Shown one piece after another: positions 1 to 6,835 of a DNA stretch of 64,000 nucleotides (positions within the stretch are counted from its first letter, which is position 1; the number at the start of each line of letters is the position of its first letter). A model generated the notes under the pieces. That model ran no database searches. It saw only the letters and a list, made by a program, of their open reading frames with translations, and was not told where the DNA came from. The stretch comes from Streptomyces sp. NBC_00344. GTDB taxonomy: Bacteria > Actinomycetota > Actinomycetes > Streptomycetales > Streptomycetaceae. The stretch is from positions 2,686,501 through 2,750,500 of the forward strand of contig NZ_CP107996.1 in NCBI RefSeq assembly GCF_036088315.1. Reading direction: 5' to 3'. The position numbers were made by a program, and so were the translations under genes.

Positions 1-97
1 CACACCGTGACGAAGGGTTCACCCGGGCAGCGGAGGCAATCACGCCGGCCGGCAGCCGCGGCCTCGCCGAACCCCTCGTGCTGACATGGAGTCCAGC

Positions 98-712
98 ATG
101 ACCACACCACGGGATCTGTTGATCATCGCCATGGACATGGAGTCAAGTCGCCCTGTCGAGCGAGGCGACCTCTCCCTCGCTCTCGCGGCCGCCGAGACCA
201 TCGATCTGCTCGGTGGCGACGACATCGCGCTGACCGAAGGCCGCATCGTTCCGGGCCTGGAGCGGGCCATGGCAGACCTCCTGCTGGACGAGGCCGTATC
301 GTCACTCACCCGCACGGAACCGTACGAGTCGGTCGGCGACTGGCTGTGGCGCAGAGGGCGAGGCCTGTCCGAGACCTATCTGACCGCCTTGGAGGCGGAA
401 GGCCTGCTCACCCGCAGACGGCGCCGGCACTGGCTGCTCGTGCGGGACGACGGGTTCGAACTGGTCGATTCGCCCGCCCGCCGGGTCGCTTCGAGCCGCT
501 GGGCGGCGGATGAGCCCGTGCTGGCCGCACTCGGGGAGGCGGTGGGGATCCGTGACCAGCAGGCGGGAGAATCCCCGGGCACCGCAGGCGACGGGGTGGA
601 GGCCGTGCTCGACGCCCTCAACGACGCGCTGAGTGAACTGTCGGCAGAACGTCAGCGCCGGGCCCGGAGGCGGCAGGACGCGGCGGCCGACAACGTCCAG
701 CGAGGGTACTGA
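98..712 (+). CDS. GPP34 (GOLPH3/Vps74-like) family protein
   Basis: A 204-residue protein beginning MTTPRDLLIIAMD, followed by an alpha-helical domain (DDIALTEGRI, then SVGDWLWRRGRGL, then LEAEGLLTRRRRRHWLL). This matches the GPP34 domain, known in eukaryotes for binding phosphatidylinositol-4-phosphate and Golgi glycosyltransferases. Actinobacteria carry several such proteins and their role is unsettled, so lipid binding is inference. An in-frame ATG at 86 would add four residues; 98 fits the usual N-terminus better. There is no signal peptide or membrane segment. The gene is followed by a separate coaA on the same strand after 105 bp. The Arg-rich C-terminal tail (roughly residues 180-204) is low complexity. 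Confidence 0.75.
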   Translation: MTTPRDLLIIAMDMESSRPVERGDLSLALAAAETIDLLGGDDIALTEGRIVPGLERAMADLLLDEAVSSLTRTEPYESVGDWLWRRGRGLSETYLTALEAEGLLTRRRRRHWLLVRDDGFELVDSPARRVASSRWAADEPVLAALGEAVGIRDQQAGESPGTAGDGVEAVLDALNDALSELSAERQRRARRRQDAAADNVQRGY

Positions 713-817
713 GAGCTGCCCGCTCCAGCCGAACCACCCCGGAACGGCATCTTCCGCCCCACCGCACGTGACCGACCCCACCCCCCACAGGCGCCCTCCA
801 GCCACGACAATGACCAC

Positions 818-1807
818 GTGATCCATTCACCGCCGCGATCCGCCCACCGCCGGTCCGAGCCGACTCCGTACGTCGATCTCACCCGCACCGAATGGAGCGC
901 TCTTCGCGAGAAGACGCCGTTGCCGCTCACCGCGGAAGAGGTCGAGCGGCTGCGCGGGCTCGGCGATGTCATCGACCTCGACGAGGTACGGGACATCTAT
1001 CTGCCGCTGTCACGGCTGCTCAATCTGTACGTGCAGGCATCGGACGGGCTGCGCGGCGCACTCAACACCTTCCTCGGTGACACCGGCAACGGCCACGGCA
1101 CCCAGCACGGCACTCCGTTCGTCATAGGGGTCGCGGGAAGCGTCGCGGTGGGCAAGTCCACCGTGGCCCGGCTGCTGCGGGCGATGCTCGCCCGCTGGCC
1201 CGAACACCCGCGGGTGGAGCTGGTCACCACGGACGGGTTCCTCTATCCGATGGAGGAGCTCAAGCGCCGCGGTCTCGTGGCGCGCAAGGGATTCCCCGAG
1301 TCCTACGACCGTCGGGCGCTCACCCGGTTCGTCGCGGATGTGAAATCCGGGAAGGCCGAGGTGACCGCGCCGGTCTATTCGCACCTGATCTACGACAGGG
1401 TGCCGGGTGAGCGGCTGACCGTGCGCCGGCCGGACATTCTGATCGTCGAAGGGCTGAACGTCCTGCAGCCCACTCTGCCCGGCAGCGACGGACGCACCCG
1501 GGTGGGCCTGGCCGACTTCTTCGACTTCTCGGTGTATGTCGACGCGCGCGCCGACGACATCGAGGGCTGGTACCTCAACCGGTTCCGGAGGCTGCGCGAG
1601 ACGGCGTTCCAGGACCCTTCCTCGTACTTCACCAAGTACACCCAGGTCTCCGAGGAGGAGGCACTGGACTACGCGCGCACGATGTGGCGGACCATCAACA
1701 AGCCCAACTTGGTGGAGAATGTGGCGCCGACGCGGAGCCGGGCCACCCTGGTCGTGCGCAAGGGTGCGGACCACAAGGTGCAGCGCATCTCCCTGCGCAA
1801 ACTCTGA
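818..1807 (+). CDS. coaA: Type I pantothenate kinase
   Basis: Phosphorylates pantothenate, the first and committed step of coenzyme A synthesis, in the cytosol. The 329-residue protein has a P-loop [12 protein letters not shown] near residues 104-115, then [10 protein letters not shown] with the substrate-binding region, YDRRALTRF, and [12 protein letters not shown] as the Walker-B-like strand. This is the prokaryotic type I (CoaA) family, normally feedback-inhibited by CoA. Start is a GTG at 818; the first 20 residues are a variable lead before the conserved YVDLTRTEW. It stands alone, with no partner gene in an operon. Confidence 0.95.
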   Translation: MIHSPPRSAHRRSEPTPYVDLTRTEWSALREKTPLPLTAEEVERLRGLGDVIDLDEVRDIYLPLSRLLNLYVQASDGLRGALNTFLGDTGNGHGTQHGTPFVIGVAGSVAVGKSTVARLLRAMLARWPEHPRVELVTTDGFLYPMEELKRRGLVARKGFPESYDRRALTRFVADVKSGKAEVTAPVYSHLIYDRVPGERLTVRRPDILIVEGLNVLQPTLPGSDGRTRVGLADFFDFSVYVDARADDIEGWYLNRFRRLRETAFQDPSSYFTKYTQVSEEEALDYARTMWRTINKPNLVENVAPTRSRATLVVRKGADHKVQRISLRKL

Positions 1808-2175
1808 CCACCCGGCCGGCACGCCGGACCGGCGCCGCGCGCGGCCCTTGGTGTGGTTCTGGAGCACGCCGTCCCGGCCGGCCGGCGTCCGTCCGCCGGG
1901 GCACCGGCAGCCGCGGCCGGGGCGCCCGTCCGGAGGCCGGTGAGCCGTCGCGTCAAGGTGGCCACGTCCGGACGTTGGGCCAGGCGTGGGGTATTGGCGG
2001 CATCAGGTTGACCGGATCACGACGACCGATCGGCTCACGCGGCGCGGAGACGTCGCAGGCCGTGCGGCCGGAGGCTGCTCCATGATGCCCGGCGAACGCC
2101 GCTGACGAGGCCCGACACGAGGCGAACAGCGATCCGAACCCTCTGCCCGCTACTGCTAGCGTTCACGCACTCACA
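1808..2175. other. Gene-free stretch downstream of coaA
   Basis: GC-rich with only short GGCC-type repeats just after coaA. I see no supported gene. A TAGCGT hexamer at 2157-2162 could be a -10 box for the secreted-protein gene at 2222, but no convincing -35 precedes it. Confidence 0.5.
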
Positions 2176-2194
2176 ACGGGTGACCGGAGCCCGT
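2176..2194. promoter_or_regulatory. Inverted repeat upstream of the Gln/Pro-rich secreted protein
   Basis: ACGGG and CCCGT arms separated by 9 nt, ending 27 nt before the ATG at 2222. The geometry (short arms, 9-nt spacer, about 27 nt before the start) matches the CGGT-N9-ACCG repeats before the three small paralogues at 3496, 4107 and 4729, so it may be a divergent site for the same regulator. This is inference from spacing. Confidence 0.4.
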
Positions 2195-2221
2195 GTGTAC
2201 AAAATGAAGGGCCAACGTTTC

Positions 2222-3193
2222 ATGCGCAAGCTTCAGCAGGTGGCAGTCGTCACTCTCGCTCTCGGCAGCCTGTCCGCCCTCGGCGCCGGTGTCGGCTTCG
2301 CCGACGCTCCCGCCCCCGCCCCCCAGGGCCAGGCTGTCTCGCAGCCGGAGGTGGCGCCGCAGCAGCAGGCGCCGCAGACCTACCCGCAGCAGGCACCGCA
2401 GGCCGACCCGCAGCAGGCGCCGCAGCAGGCGCCGCAGGCCGACCCGCAGGCCGCGCCGCAGCAGATCCAGCAGAACGCCCCGCAGCAGGCACCGCAGGAG
2501 ATGCAGCAGGCACCGCAGCAGGCGCCCCAGCAGGCCCCGCAGCAGATGCAGCAGGCGCCCCAGCAGGCCCCGCAGGACATGCAGCAGGCGCCCCAGCAGG
2601 CCCCGCAGGACATGCAGCAGGCGCCCCAGCAGGCCCCGCAGCAGATGCAGCAGGCACCGCAGCAGGCCCCGCAGGAGATGCAGCAGGCCGCCCAGCAGGC
2701 CCCGCAGCAGGCCCCGCAGCAGGCTCCGCAGCAGATGCAGCAGGCGCCCCAGCAGTTCCCGCAGCAGGCACCGCAGGTTGCCCCGCAGCAGGCCCCGCAG
2801 GTTGCCCCGCAGCAGGCCCCGCAGGTTGCCCCGCAGCAGGCCCCGCAGGCCGACCCGCAGCAGGCCCCCCAGCAGATCCAGCAGGCGCCGCAGCAGTTCC
2901 AGCAGGCTCCGCAGCAGACCCCGGAGGGCACTCAGATCGCCCCGCAGGTGGCGCCGCAGATCTCGCCCGACGTGGCGCCGGTCGCCAACGTTCCGCAGGC
3001 GCTCCCGCAGGCCGCTCCCCAGGCCGCCCCGCTGTCCGCTTCGGCGCCGCAGGAGCAGAACAACATCTTCCACCCCTACCAGGAGTGCAGCCCGCAGACC
3101 GTGGTGCAGGCCAACGTCCCGGTCGCCCTGTTCGGTGACGCCAAGACCCAGGGCGAGAACTGCACCCAGATCAACAACGCGTTCAAGGACTGA
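2222..3193 (+). CDS. Secreted Gln/Pro-rich repeat protein with two-Cys C-terminal domain
   Basis: I do not recognise a named family. The 323-residue product has a Sec signal peptide (MRKLQQVAVV..., cleavage likely after GVGFA near 27). Residues 40-250 are almost only Q, P and A with scattered M, D, E and V, including 11-residue units of the type MQQAPQQAPQD (Met at 109, 120, 131, 142, 153) and three 8-residue PQVAPQQA-like units near 184-207. The last 45 residues are ordinary sequence with Cys289 and Cys314. Both ends resemble the small proteins encoded at 3496, 4107 and 4729: the signal peptide (MRKLQQ versus MRKFQK) and the tail (TQGENCTQINNAF versus HQGSSVNCSNTAF). It therefore looks like a member of the same family with a long repeat insert. 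An in-frame GTG at 2180 would put 14 residues before the signal peptide, so ATG 2222 is preferred. A wall or matrix role is only a guess. Confidence 0.85.
   Translation: MRKLQQVAVVTLALGSLSALGAGVGFADAPAPAPQGQAVSQPEVAPQQQAPQTYPQQAPQADPQQAPQQAPQADPQAAPQQIQQNAPQQAPQEMQQAPQQAPQQAPQQMQQAPQQAPQDMQQAPQQAPQDMQQAPQQAPQQMQQAPQQAPQEMQQAAQQAPQQAPQQAPQQMQQAPQQFPQQAPQVAPQQAPQVAPQQAPQVAPQQAPQADPQQAPQQIQQAPQQFQQAPQQTPEGTQIAPQVAPQISPDVAPVANVPQALPQAAPQAAPLSASAPQEQNNIFHPYQECSPQTVVQANVPVALFGDAKTQGENCTQINNAFKD
2546..2842 (+). repeat. In-frame DNA repeats coding the Gln/Pro tract
   Basis: Between 2546 and about 2710 the sequence repeats with a 33-nt period (MQQAPQQAPQx units). Three 24-nt units beginning CCGCAGGTTGCC lie at 2771-2794, 2795-2818 and 2819-2842 and are identical. 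Both periods are multiples of three, so unit loss or gain would keep the frame. Confidence 0.85.
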
Positions 3194-3202
3194 TTCCGCA
3201 CA

Positions 3203-3222
3203 CCGCGGGTCATCGCCCGCGG
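3203..3222 (+). terminator. Hairpin after the Gln/Pro-rich gene
   Basis: CCGCGGG / CCCGCGG, 7-bp stem with a 6-nt loop, starting 10 nt after the stop codon. No U-tract follows, as is common in Streptomyces. Confidence 0.5.
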
Positions 3223-3339
3223 GGGACTCACCGGACGTCAATGTCCGGAGGAGGGCCACCACCCTCCGAGGGGCCGCCGAACGGGTCATTTCCCGTGGCG
3301 CGCCCTCGCCCCCCGGGAGTTGCACAACCCTTGCCCTGT

Positions 3340-3382
3340 ATGGCTGCGGCGGTTCCGCCCCGAGCGGAACCGCCGCAGCCAT
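3340..3382 (+). terminator. Long perfect hairpin
   Basis: A 19-bp perfect stem (arms 3340-3358 and 3364-3382) with a 5-nt loop CCCGA. It insulates the Gln/Pro-rich gene from the next promoter, which begins at 3396. Confidence 0.8.
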
Positions 3383-3395
3383 GCCCCCACCTCCC

Positions 3396-3469
3396 GCGCG
3401 CCGTTGAGCGCAATGGGACATTGCCCTTTAATCTCTCGTAACTGTAAGTACTCGGTTCGTCACGGACCG
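3396..3469 (+). promoter_or_regulatory. Conserved upstream element, copy 1
   Basis: Contains a 15-mer GCGCGCCGTTGAGCG (3396-3410) carrying a TTGAGC -35-like hexamer, TAATCT at 3429-3434 (spacer 19), GTAACTGTA at 3438-3446, and the inverted repeat CGGT-N9-ACCG at 3453-3469. The same parts recur before the genes at 4107 and 4729, with a fixed 15-nt step from GTAACTGTA to CGGT. Promoter assignment is inference; conservation is seen directly. Confidence 0.6.
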
Positions 3470-3495
3470 TCTTCCTCAACGCAATCGGAGATGAA

Positions 3496-3768
3496 ATGCG
3501 CAAGTTCCAGAAGGCTGCCGTCGTGGTCGCCATGCTCGGCAGCGTTGGCTTCATGGGCGCCGGCACGGCCTTCGCGGGCGGCGGCGACATCGGCCTGCAG
3601 CAGGGCAACCAGTGCCGCTCGCACGACCTGAACGTCGACGTCCTCGGCGAGGTCGGCGTCCTCAACGGTCTCGCGGGCAACCTGCTCGGCGGCGAGGGCG
3701 ACCCGGGCGCCCAGGCGACCAAGCAGGGCTCCTCGGTCTCCTGCAGCAACAGCGCCTTCGGCGGCTGA
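3496..3768 (+). CDS. Small secreted two-Cys protein, paralogue 1
   Basis: Unrecognised family. A 90-residue precursor: Sec signal peptide MRKFQKAAVVVAMLG... with AFA cleavage near residue 27, then about 63 mature residues with two cysteines (C40 in NQCRSHDLNVDV and C83 in SVSCSNSAFGG) likely to form a disulphide outside the cell. The middle is Gly/Leu/Val rich (LGEVGVLNGLAGNLLGGEG), a short hydrophobic amphipathic stretch. It is not a chaplin or rodlin by motif. An ideal GGAG precedes the ATG by 5 nt. The gene is followed by a strong terminator and two tandem paralogues, each with its own promoter element, so the three are expressed as separate but co-regulated units. Confidence 0.85.
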   Translation: MRKFQKAAVVVAMLGSVGFMGAGTAFAGGGDIGLQQGNQCRSHDLNVDVLGEVGVLNGLAGNLLGGEGDPGAQATKQGSSVSCSNSAFGG

Positions 3769-3790
3769 CAGCACGACCAGCGACACACGC

Positions 3791-3820
3791 GGCGGGCCGC
3801 CCCTTCGGAGGCGGCCCGCC
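3791..3820 (+). terminator. Terminator after paralogue 1
   Basis: GGCGGGCCGCC / GGCGGCCCGCC, 11-bp perfect stem with an 8-nt loop containing CTTCGG, 22 nt after the stop. Nearly the same hairpin follows paralogue 2. Confidence 0.8.
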
Positions 3821-4005
3821 GTCCCCGCGCCAGGACCTCGGCCGGTCACACCTCCCGCCCCCGGCGCGCCCGCTGACGTACGTGACGGCCCGACGGGTCG
3901 TTCGCCTACCGCCCCTCCCCCTGTCGGGCCACAGTCCTGCCGGTCCGCAGAGCGCGTGAATCCAAGCGCTCGGCCGAATAGCCGTCCCTCATCTCTCCCT
4001 GCTCA

Positions 4006-4081
4006 GCGCGCCGTTGAGCGTCAGAGCGCATTTCGGGACTAACATCCGGTAACTGTAGGAACACGGTTCAAAATGGACCGT
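4006..4081 (+). promoter_or_regulatory. Conserved upstream element, copy 2
   Basis: Same layout as at 3396: the 15-mer at 4006-4020 with TTGAGC at 4014-4019, TAACAT at 4040-4045, GTAACTGTA at 4049-4057 and the longest form of the inverted repeat, ACGGT-N9-ACCGT, at 4063-4081. The 15-mer begins 101 nt before the start codon. Confidence 0.65.
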
Positions 4082-4106
4082 ATCTCACTAGACAAACGGA
4101 GATGAA

Positions 4107-4382
4107 ATGCGCAAGTTCCAGAAGGCCGCCGTCGTGGTCGCCATGCTCGGCAGCGTCGGCTTCATCGGTGCCGGCACCGCGTTCGCCGGCGACGGCGGCA
4201 GCATCGACGTGAAGCAGGCCAACGCGTGCCGCTCGCACGACCTGAACGTCGACGTCCTCGGCGAGGTCGGCATCCTCAACGGCGTCCTCGGCAACGCGCT
4301 GAACGGCGAGGGTGACGCGGGTGCCCAGTCGACGCACCAGGGTTCCTCGGTCTCCTGCAGCAACGGCGCCTTCGGCGGCTGA
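4107..4382 (+). CDS. Small secreted two-Cys protein, paralogue 2
   Basis: A 91-residue precursor almost identical in its signal peptide to the gene at 3496 (MRKFQKAAVV, cleavage after AFA at 27) and in its core CRSHDLNVDVLGEVG. The mature part has C41 and C84. It differs mainly just after the signal peptide (GDGGSIDVKQANA) and in the mid-region (LNGVLGNALNGEGDAG). The surrounding DNA is also duplicated: the sequence before this gene (about 3955-4020) and that before the next one (about 4570-4642) align, pointing to recent tandem duplication of gene plus promoter. The function is unknown; secretion is well supported by the leader. Confidence 0.85.
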   Translation: MRKFQKAAVVVAMLGSVGFIGAGTAFAGDGGSIDVKQANACRSHDLNVDVLGEVGILNGVLGNALNGEGDAGAQSTHQGSSVSCSNGAFGG

Positions 4383-4404
4383 CGGCACGACCATCGGTAG
4401 ACGC

Positions 4405-4434
4405 GGCGGGCCGCCCCTTCGGGGGCGGCCCGCC
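4405..4434 (+). terminator. Terminator after paralogue 2
   Basis: A perfect 13-bp stem (4405-4417 with 4422-4434) closed by a TTCG tetraloop. Confidence 0.85.
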
Positions 4435-4627
4435 GTCCGCCTGCCAGGCGTCCCCGCCGTCACACCCCGCACCCCCGGGCGCGGCCCGCCCGCTCAAGTG
4501 CCGTACGCCGAACGGGTCGTTCGCCAACCGGGCGCCGCCACCCCGTCCGACCACAATCCCGCCGCCCCGCACGGCGCGTGAAGCCGTGCGCTCGGCCGAA
4601 TAGCCGCCCCCCATCTCTCCCTGCCCA

Positions 4628-4702
4628 GCGCGCCGTTGAGCGACGAAGAACATTCCGGCAGTAAGGTCCGGTAACTGTACGCAGTCGGTTCACAACGGAC
4701 CG
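4628..4702 (+). promoter_or_regulatory. Conserved upstream element, copy 3
   Basis: 15-mer at 4628-4642 (TTGAGC 4636-4641), TAAGGT at 4662-4667, GTAACTGTA at 4671-4679, CGGT-N9-ACCG at 4686-4702. All spacings match copy 2. Confidence 0.65.
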
Positions 4703-4728
4703 TATCGGGCTCAACAAACGGAGATGAA

Positions 4729-5004
4729 ATGCGCAAGCTCCAGAAGGCCGCCGTCATGGTCGCCATGCTCGGCAGCATCGGCTTCATCGGTGCCGGCACC
4801 GCCTCCGCCCACGACGACGGCGACATCGGCGTGAAGCAGGCCAACCAGTGCCGCTCGCACGACCTGAACGTCGACATCCTCGGCGAGGTCGGCCTGCTCA
4901 ACGGCCTGCTCGGCAACGCGCTCGGCGGCGAGGGCGCCCCCGGCGCCCAGTCGACGCACCAGGGCTCCTCGGTCAACTGCAGCAACACCGCCTTCGGCAA
5001 GTAA
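4729..5004 (+). CDS. Small secreted two-Cys protein, paralogue 3
   Basis: A 91-residue precursor: signal peptide MRKLQKAAVMVAMLGSIG..., cleavage after ASA near 27, then HDDGDIGVKQANQ, C41 in CRSHDLNVDILGEVG and C84 in SVNCSNTAFGK. It keeps the same spacing between cysteines as paralogues 1 and 2. The C-terminal NCSNTAFGK is the closest of the three to the NCTQINNAFKD end of the Gln/Pro-rich protein. Start codon context GGAGATGAAATG is identical in all three paralogues. Role unknown; extracellular by leader. Confidence 0.85.
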   Translation: MRKLQKAAVMVAMLGSIGFIGAGTASAHDDGDIGVKQANQCRSHDLNVDILGEVGLLNGLLGNALGGEGAPGAQSTHQGSSVNCSNTAFGK

Positions 5005-5026
5005 CAGCCGGACAAGCGACTGAGGG

Positions 5027-5070
5027 CGGGCCCCGGTATCCGAGCCACACGGCCCCGGCGCCGGGGCCCG
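5027..5070 (+). terminator. Terminator after paralogue 3
   Basis: CGGGCCCCGG (5027-5036) pairs with CCGGGGCCCG (5061-5070). The second arm also sits in an 18-nt perfect palindrome at 5051-5068. Confidence 0.65.
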
Positions 5071-5151
5071 TTCCTTCTTGCCTCATCAGCACGGACGCGG
5101 AGCTGCGCACGGCGCACGTCTCCGGAAACCGATCGTAAGGATCCGCAGCAC

Positions 5152-5496
5152 ATGTTCAGTCGGAAGAAACTCGCAGCCGTCTCGTGGCTCGTGGGCGGCA
5201 TCGCCATGACCTGCGCAGGCGCCTCCCAGGCCCACGCCGACGGGCCCCGCGAGTGCACGCGCGACGCCCAGGGCAACGTCACCTGCGTCCAGAAGAGCGA
5301 GACGTCCTACACCAGCAAGGACGGCACGTACCACGTCCAGCAAAGCCTCGACTGCACGTCGGAATCGGGGGAGCGTGGCCGGCAGCCCGTGACCGCGGTC
5401 GGCAACCCCGGGACGACCCGGACCGGTTCCGAAGTGAACTGCTCCAGCACCGCACCGGTGCCCAAGGACGTCAGCCTTCCCGGCTTCCCGCGCTGA
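5152..5496 (+). CDS. Secreted four-Cys hypothetical protein
   Basis: A 114-residue precursor with a Sec signal peptide (MFSRKKLAAVSWLVGG..., cleavage near AHA at 29). The mature part has four cysteines (C35, C45, C68, C97), enough for two disulphides. The C-terminal GSEVNCSSTAP loosely recalls SVNCSNTAF of the neighbouring paralogues, but the rest does not align, so common origin is uncertain. AAGGA lies 10 nt before the ATG. The upstream element of the small paralogues is absent, so it is probably controlled separately. No family recognised. Confidence 0.75.
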   Translation: MFSRKKLAAVSWLVGGIAMTCAGASQAHADGPRECTRDAQGNVTCVQKSETSYTSKDGTYHVQQSLDCTSESGERGRQPVTAVGNPGTTRTGSEVNCSSTAPVPKDVSLPGFPR

Positions 5497-5519
5497 GTCC
5501 GGCCGCCGGGCCGAGACCG

Positions 5520-5570
5520 GACAGACGGATGGCCGGACCCGTTCATCCCGGGTCCGGCCATCTGCCTGTC
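5520..5570. terminator. Bidirectional terminator
   Basis: A 22-bp stem with two imperfect pairs (5520-5541 with 5549-5570) and a 7-nt loop. It separates the convergent genes ending at 5496 (+) and 5588 (-). Confidence 0.8.
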
Positions 5571-5587
5571 CGCGCGACGCCGGGGCG

Positions 5588-6601
5588 TCACAGGTGCGCC
5601 GGCGCCGCCTTGCTCATCCCGGCCGCAACAGGAACGGTGGACCGGCCCCCGGCGGTTCCCACCATCTCGACCGGATTGCAGTACGGCAGTCCGGCGAGCG
5701 GCCGGCCGGTGCAGAACCTGATGAGCAGGTCGGAGAACTCCTCCATCCGCTCCACCGGGACCAGATGGTCCGCCTCCTTGATGGTCGTGAAGGCCGCCGA
5801 GGGCAGCGAGGCGGCCACCTCCCGCCCCATCCCGGGCGTGCAGAGCGTGTCGTGCTCGCCGGTGCAGACCAGGGACGGCACAGCGGGCACCGGCTCGTCC
5901 CGGTACCAGTCGTGGCTCATCAGGCGCGCGTTGTGCTCCACCGACATCCTGATCTCGCTGTCCGACTGCGCCACGAACTGCCGGTAGAGCAGCCGGGAGA
6001 CGACCTGATGCTTGCGGACCGTACCGGTGCCGGCCGGTGACATGAACCGCTCGACGAGTTCGGCGGCGATCCCGGCGCGGTCGCCGCACTCCAGCATCCG
6101 GGTCCAGCGCGGTACCGCGTCCGCGTAGTCGTCCGGGATGACCTTGGTCATCCCGACCAGACCGAGCCTGGCCAGATGTTCCGGGTAGTGCTGGGCGAAG
6201 CGCAGGGCGATCGCACCGCCGAAGCAGCTGCCGATGAGATTGACCCGTGGCATGGCCAACTCCGCCAGCATGTGACGGACGTTGGCGGCGAGGAAGTCGA
6301 GGCCGTGGCCGACGGGAAGAAAGTCCGCCGCACCGTAGCCGGGAAGATCAACAGTGACCGTGGTGCAGTACTCCGCCAGCCACTTCTCGTGCCGCAGCCA
6401 CGCGTGACGGTTCTGCGAGGAACCGCCGAGCAACACCATGGGCTCGGACTGCGGACAGTCCTGGTGGACGATGCGGCAGTGGTACGCGAACCCCTCGAAG
6501 GTGAACGTCCGTTCCTCCACCCGCACATCGGCCGAAGGCCTCGGTCCGGAACCGGCAACTGCCGGCATGGTGTCCTGTGCGGTGCCGATGTCAGAGCGCA
6601 T
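5588..6601 (-). CDS. Alpha/beta hydrolase with a cysteine nucleophile
   Basis: A 337-residue alpha/beta-hydrolase fold protein. The oxyanion-side motif MVLLGGSSQNRHAW is followed by VDLPGYGAAD, the nucleophile elbow LIGSCFGGA (G124-S-C126-F-G128), the acid strand CTGEHD251, and EADH279. In G-x-Nu-x-G the nucleophile position is Cys126 rather than Ser, as known in dienelactone hydrolase and some transferases, so the substrate class may not be a simple ester. The start is ATG 6601 because AGGGGG precedes it by 5 nt; an in-frame ATG at 6646 lacks such a site. No signal peptide. It sits alone, convergent with the secreted cluster. Confidence 0.85.
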   Translation of the reverse strand: MRSDIGTAQDTMPAVAGSGPRPSADVRVEERTFTFEGFAYHCRIVHQDCPQSEPMVLLGGSSQNRHAWLRHEKWLAEYCTTVTVDLPGYGAADFLPVGHGLDFLAANVRHMLAELAMPRVNLIGSCFGGAIALRFAQHYPEHLARLGLVGMTKVIPDDYADAVPRWTRMLECGDRAGIAAELVERFMSPAGTGTVRKHQVVSRLLYRQFVAQSDSEIRMSVEHNARLMSHDWYRDEPVPAVPSLVCTGEHDTLCTPGMGREVAASLPSAAFTTIKEADHLVPVERMEEFSDLLIRFCTGRPLAGLPYCNPVEMVGTAGGRSTVPVAAGMSKAAPAHL

Positions 6602-6835
6602 GGTGCCCCCCTGGGGAGTGGGAGAAGTGAGACAGAATGTCACCATCCTCCCTCCACACCCCGCTTCGGTCCGATTCGCCCTTGGTGGGCGTGTCGGCGA
6701 ACCGTGCCGTGGGCATCACCGGCAGCGCCGTGGTCCGGCGGCCACCACAGGGTCCGGCAGGCCGCACGGCCCGCCCAACCGCCTTGCCCGTCAGGGGACT
6801 CGGCGGGCGGAGCAGCGCCCGCCCGCCGAACAGGT

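Noticed and set aside
2345..2940. CRISPR-like array in the repeat tract
   Set aside because: Repeats are contiguous, in frame and coding; no spacers or cas genes.
3496..5004. Chaplin or rodlin identity for the small secreted proteins
   Set aside because: They lack the chaplin GNxxGxSGNNxG-type core and the rodlin pattern; only small size, signal peptide and two Cys are shared.
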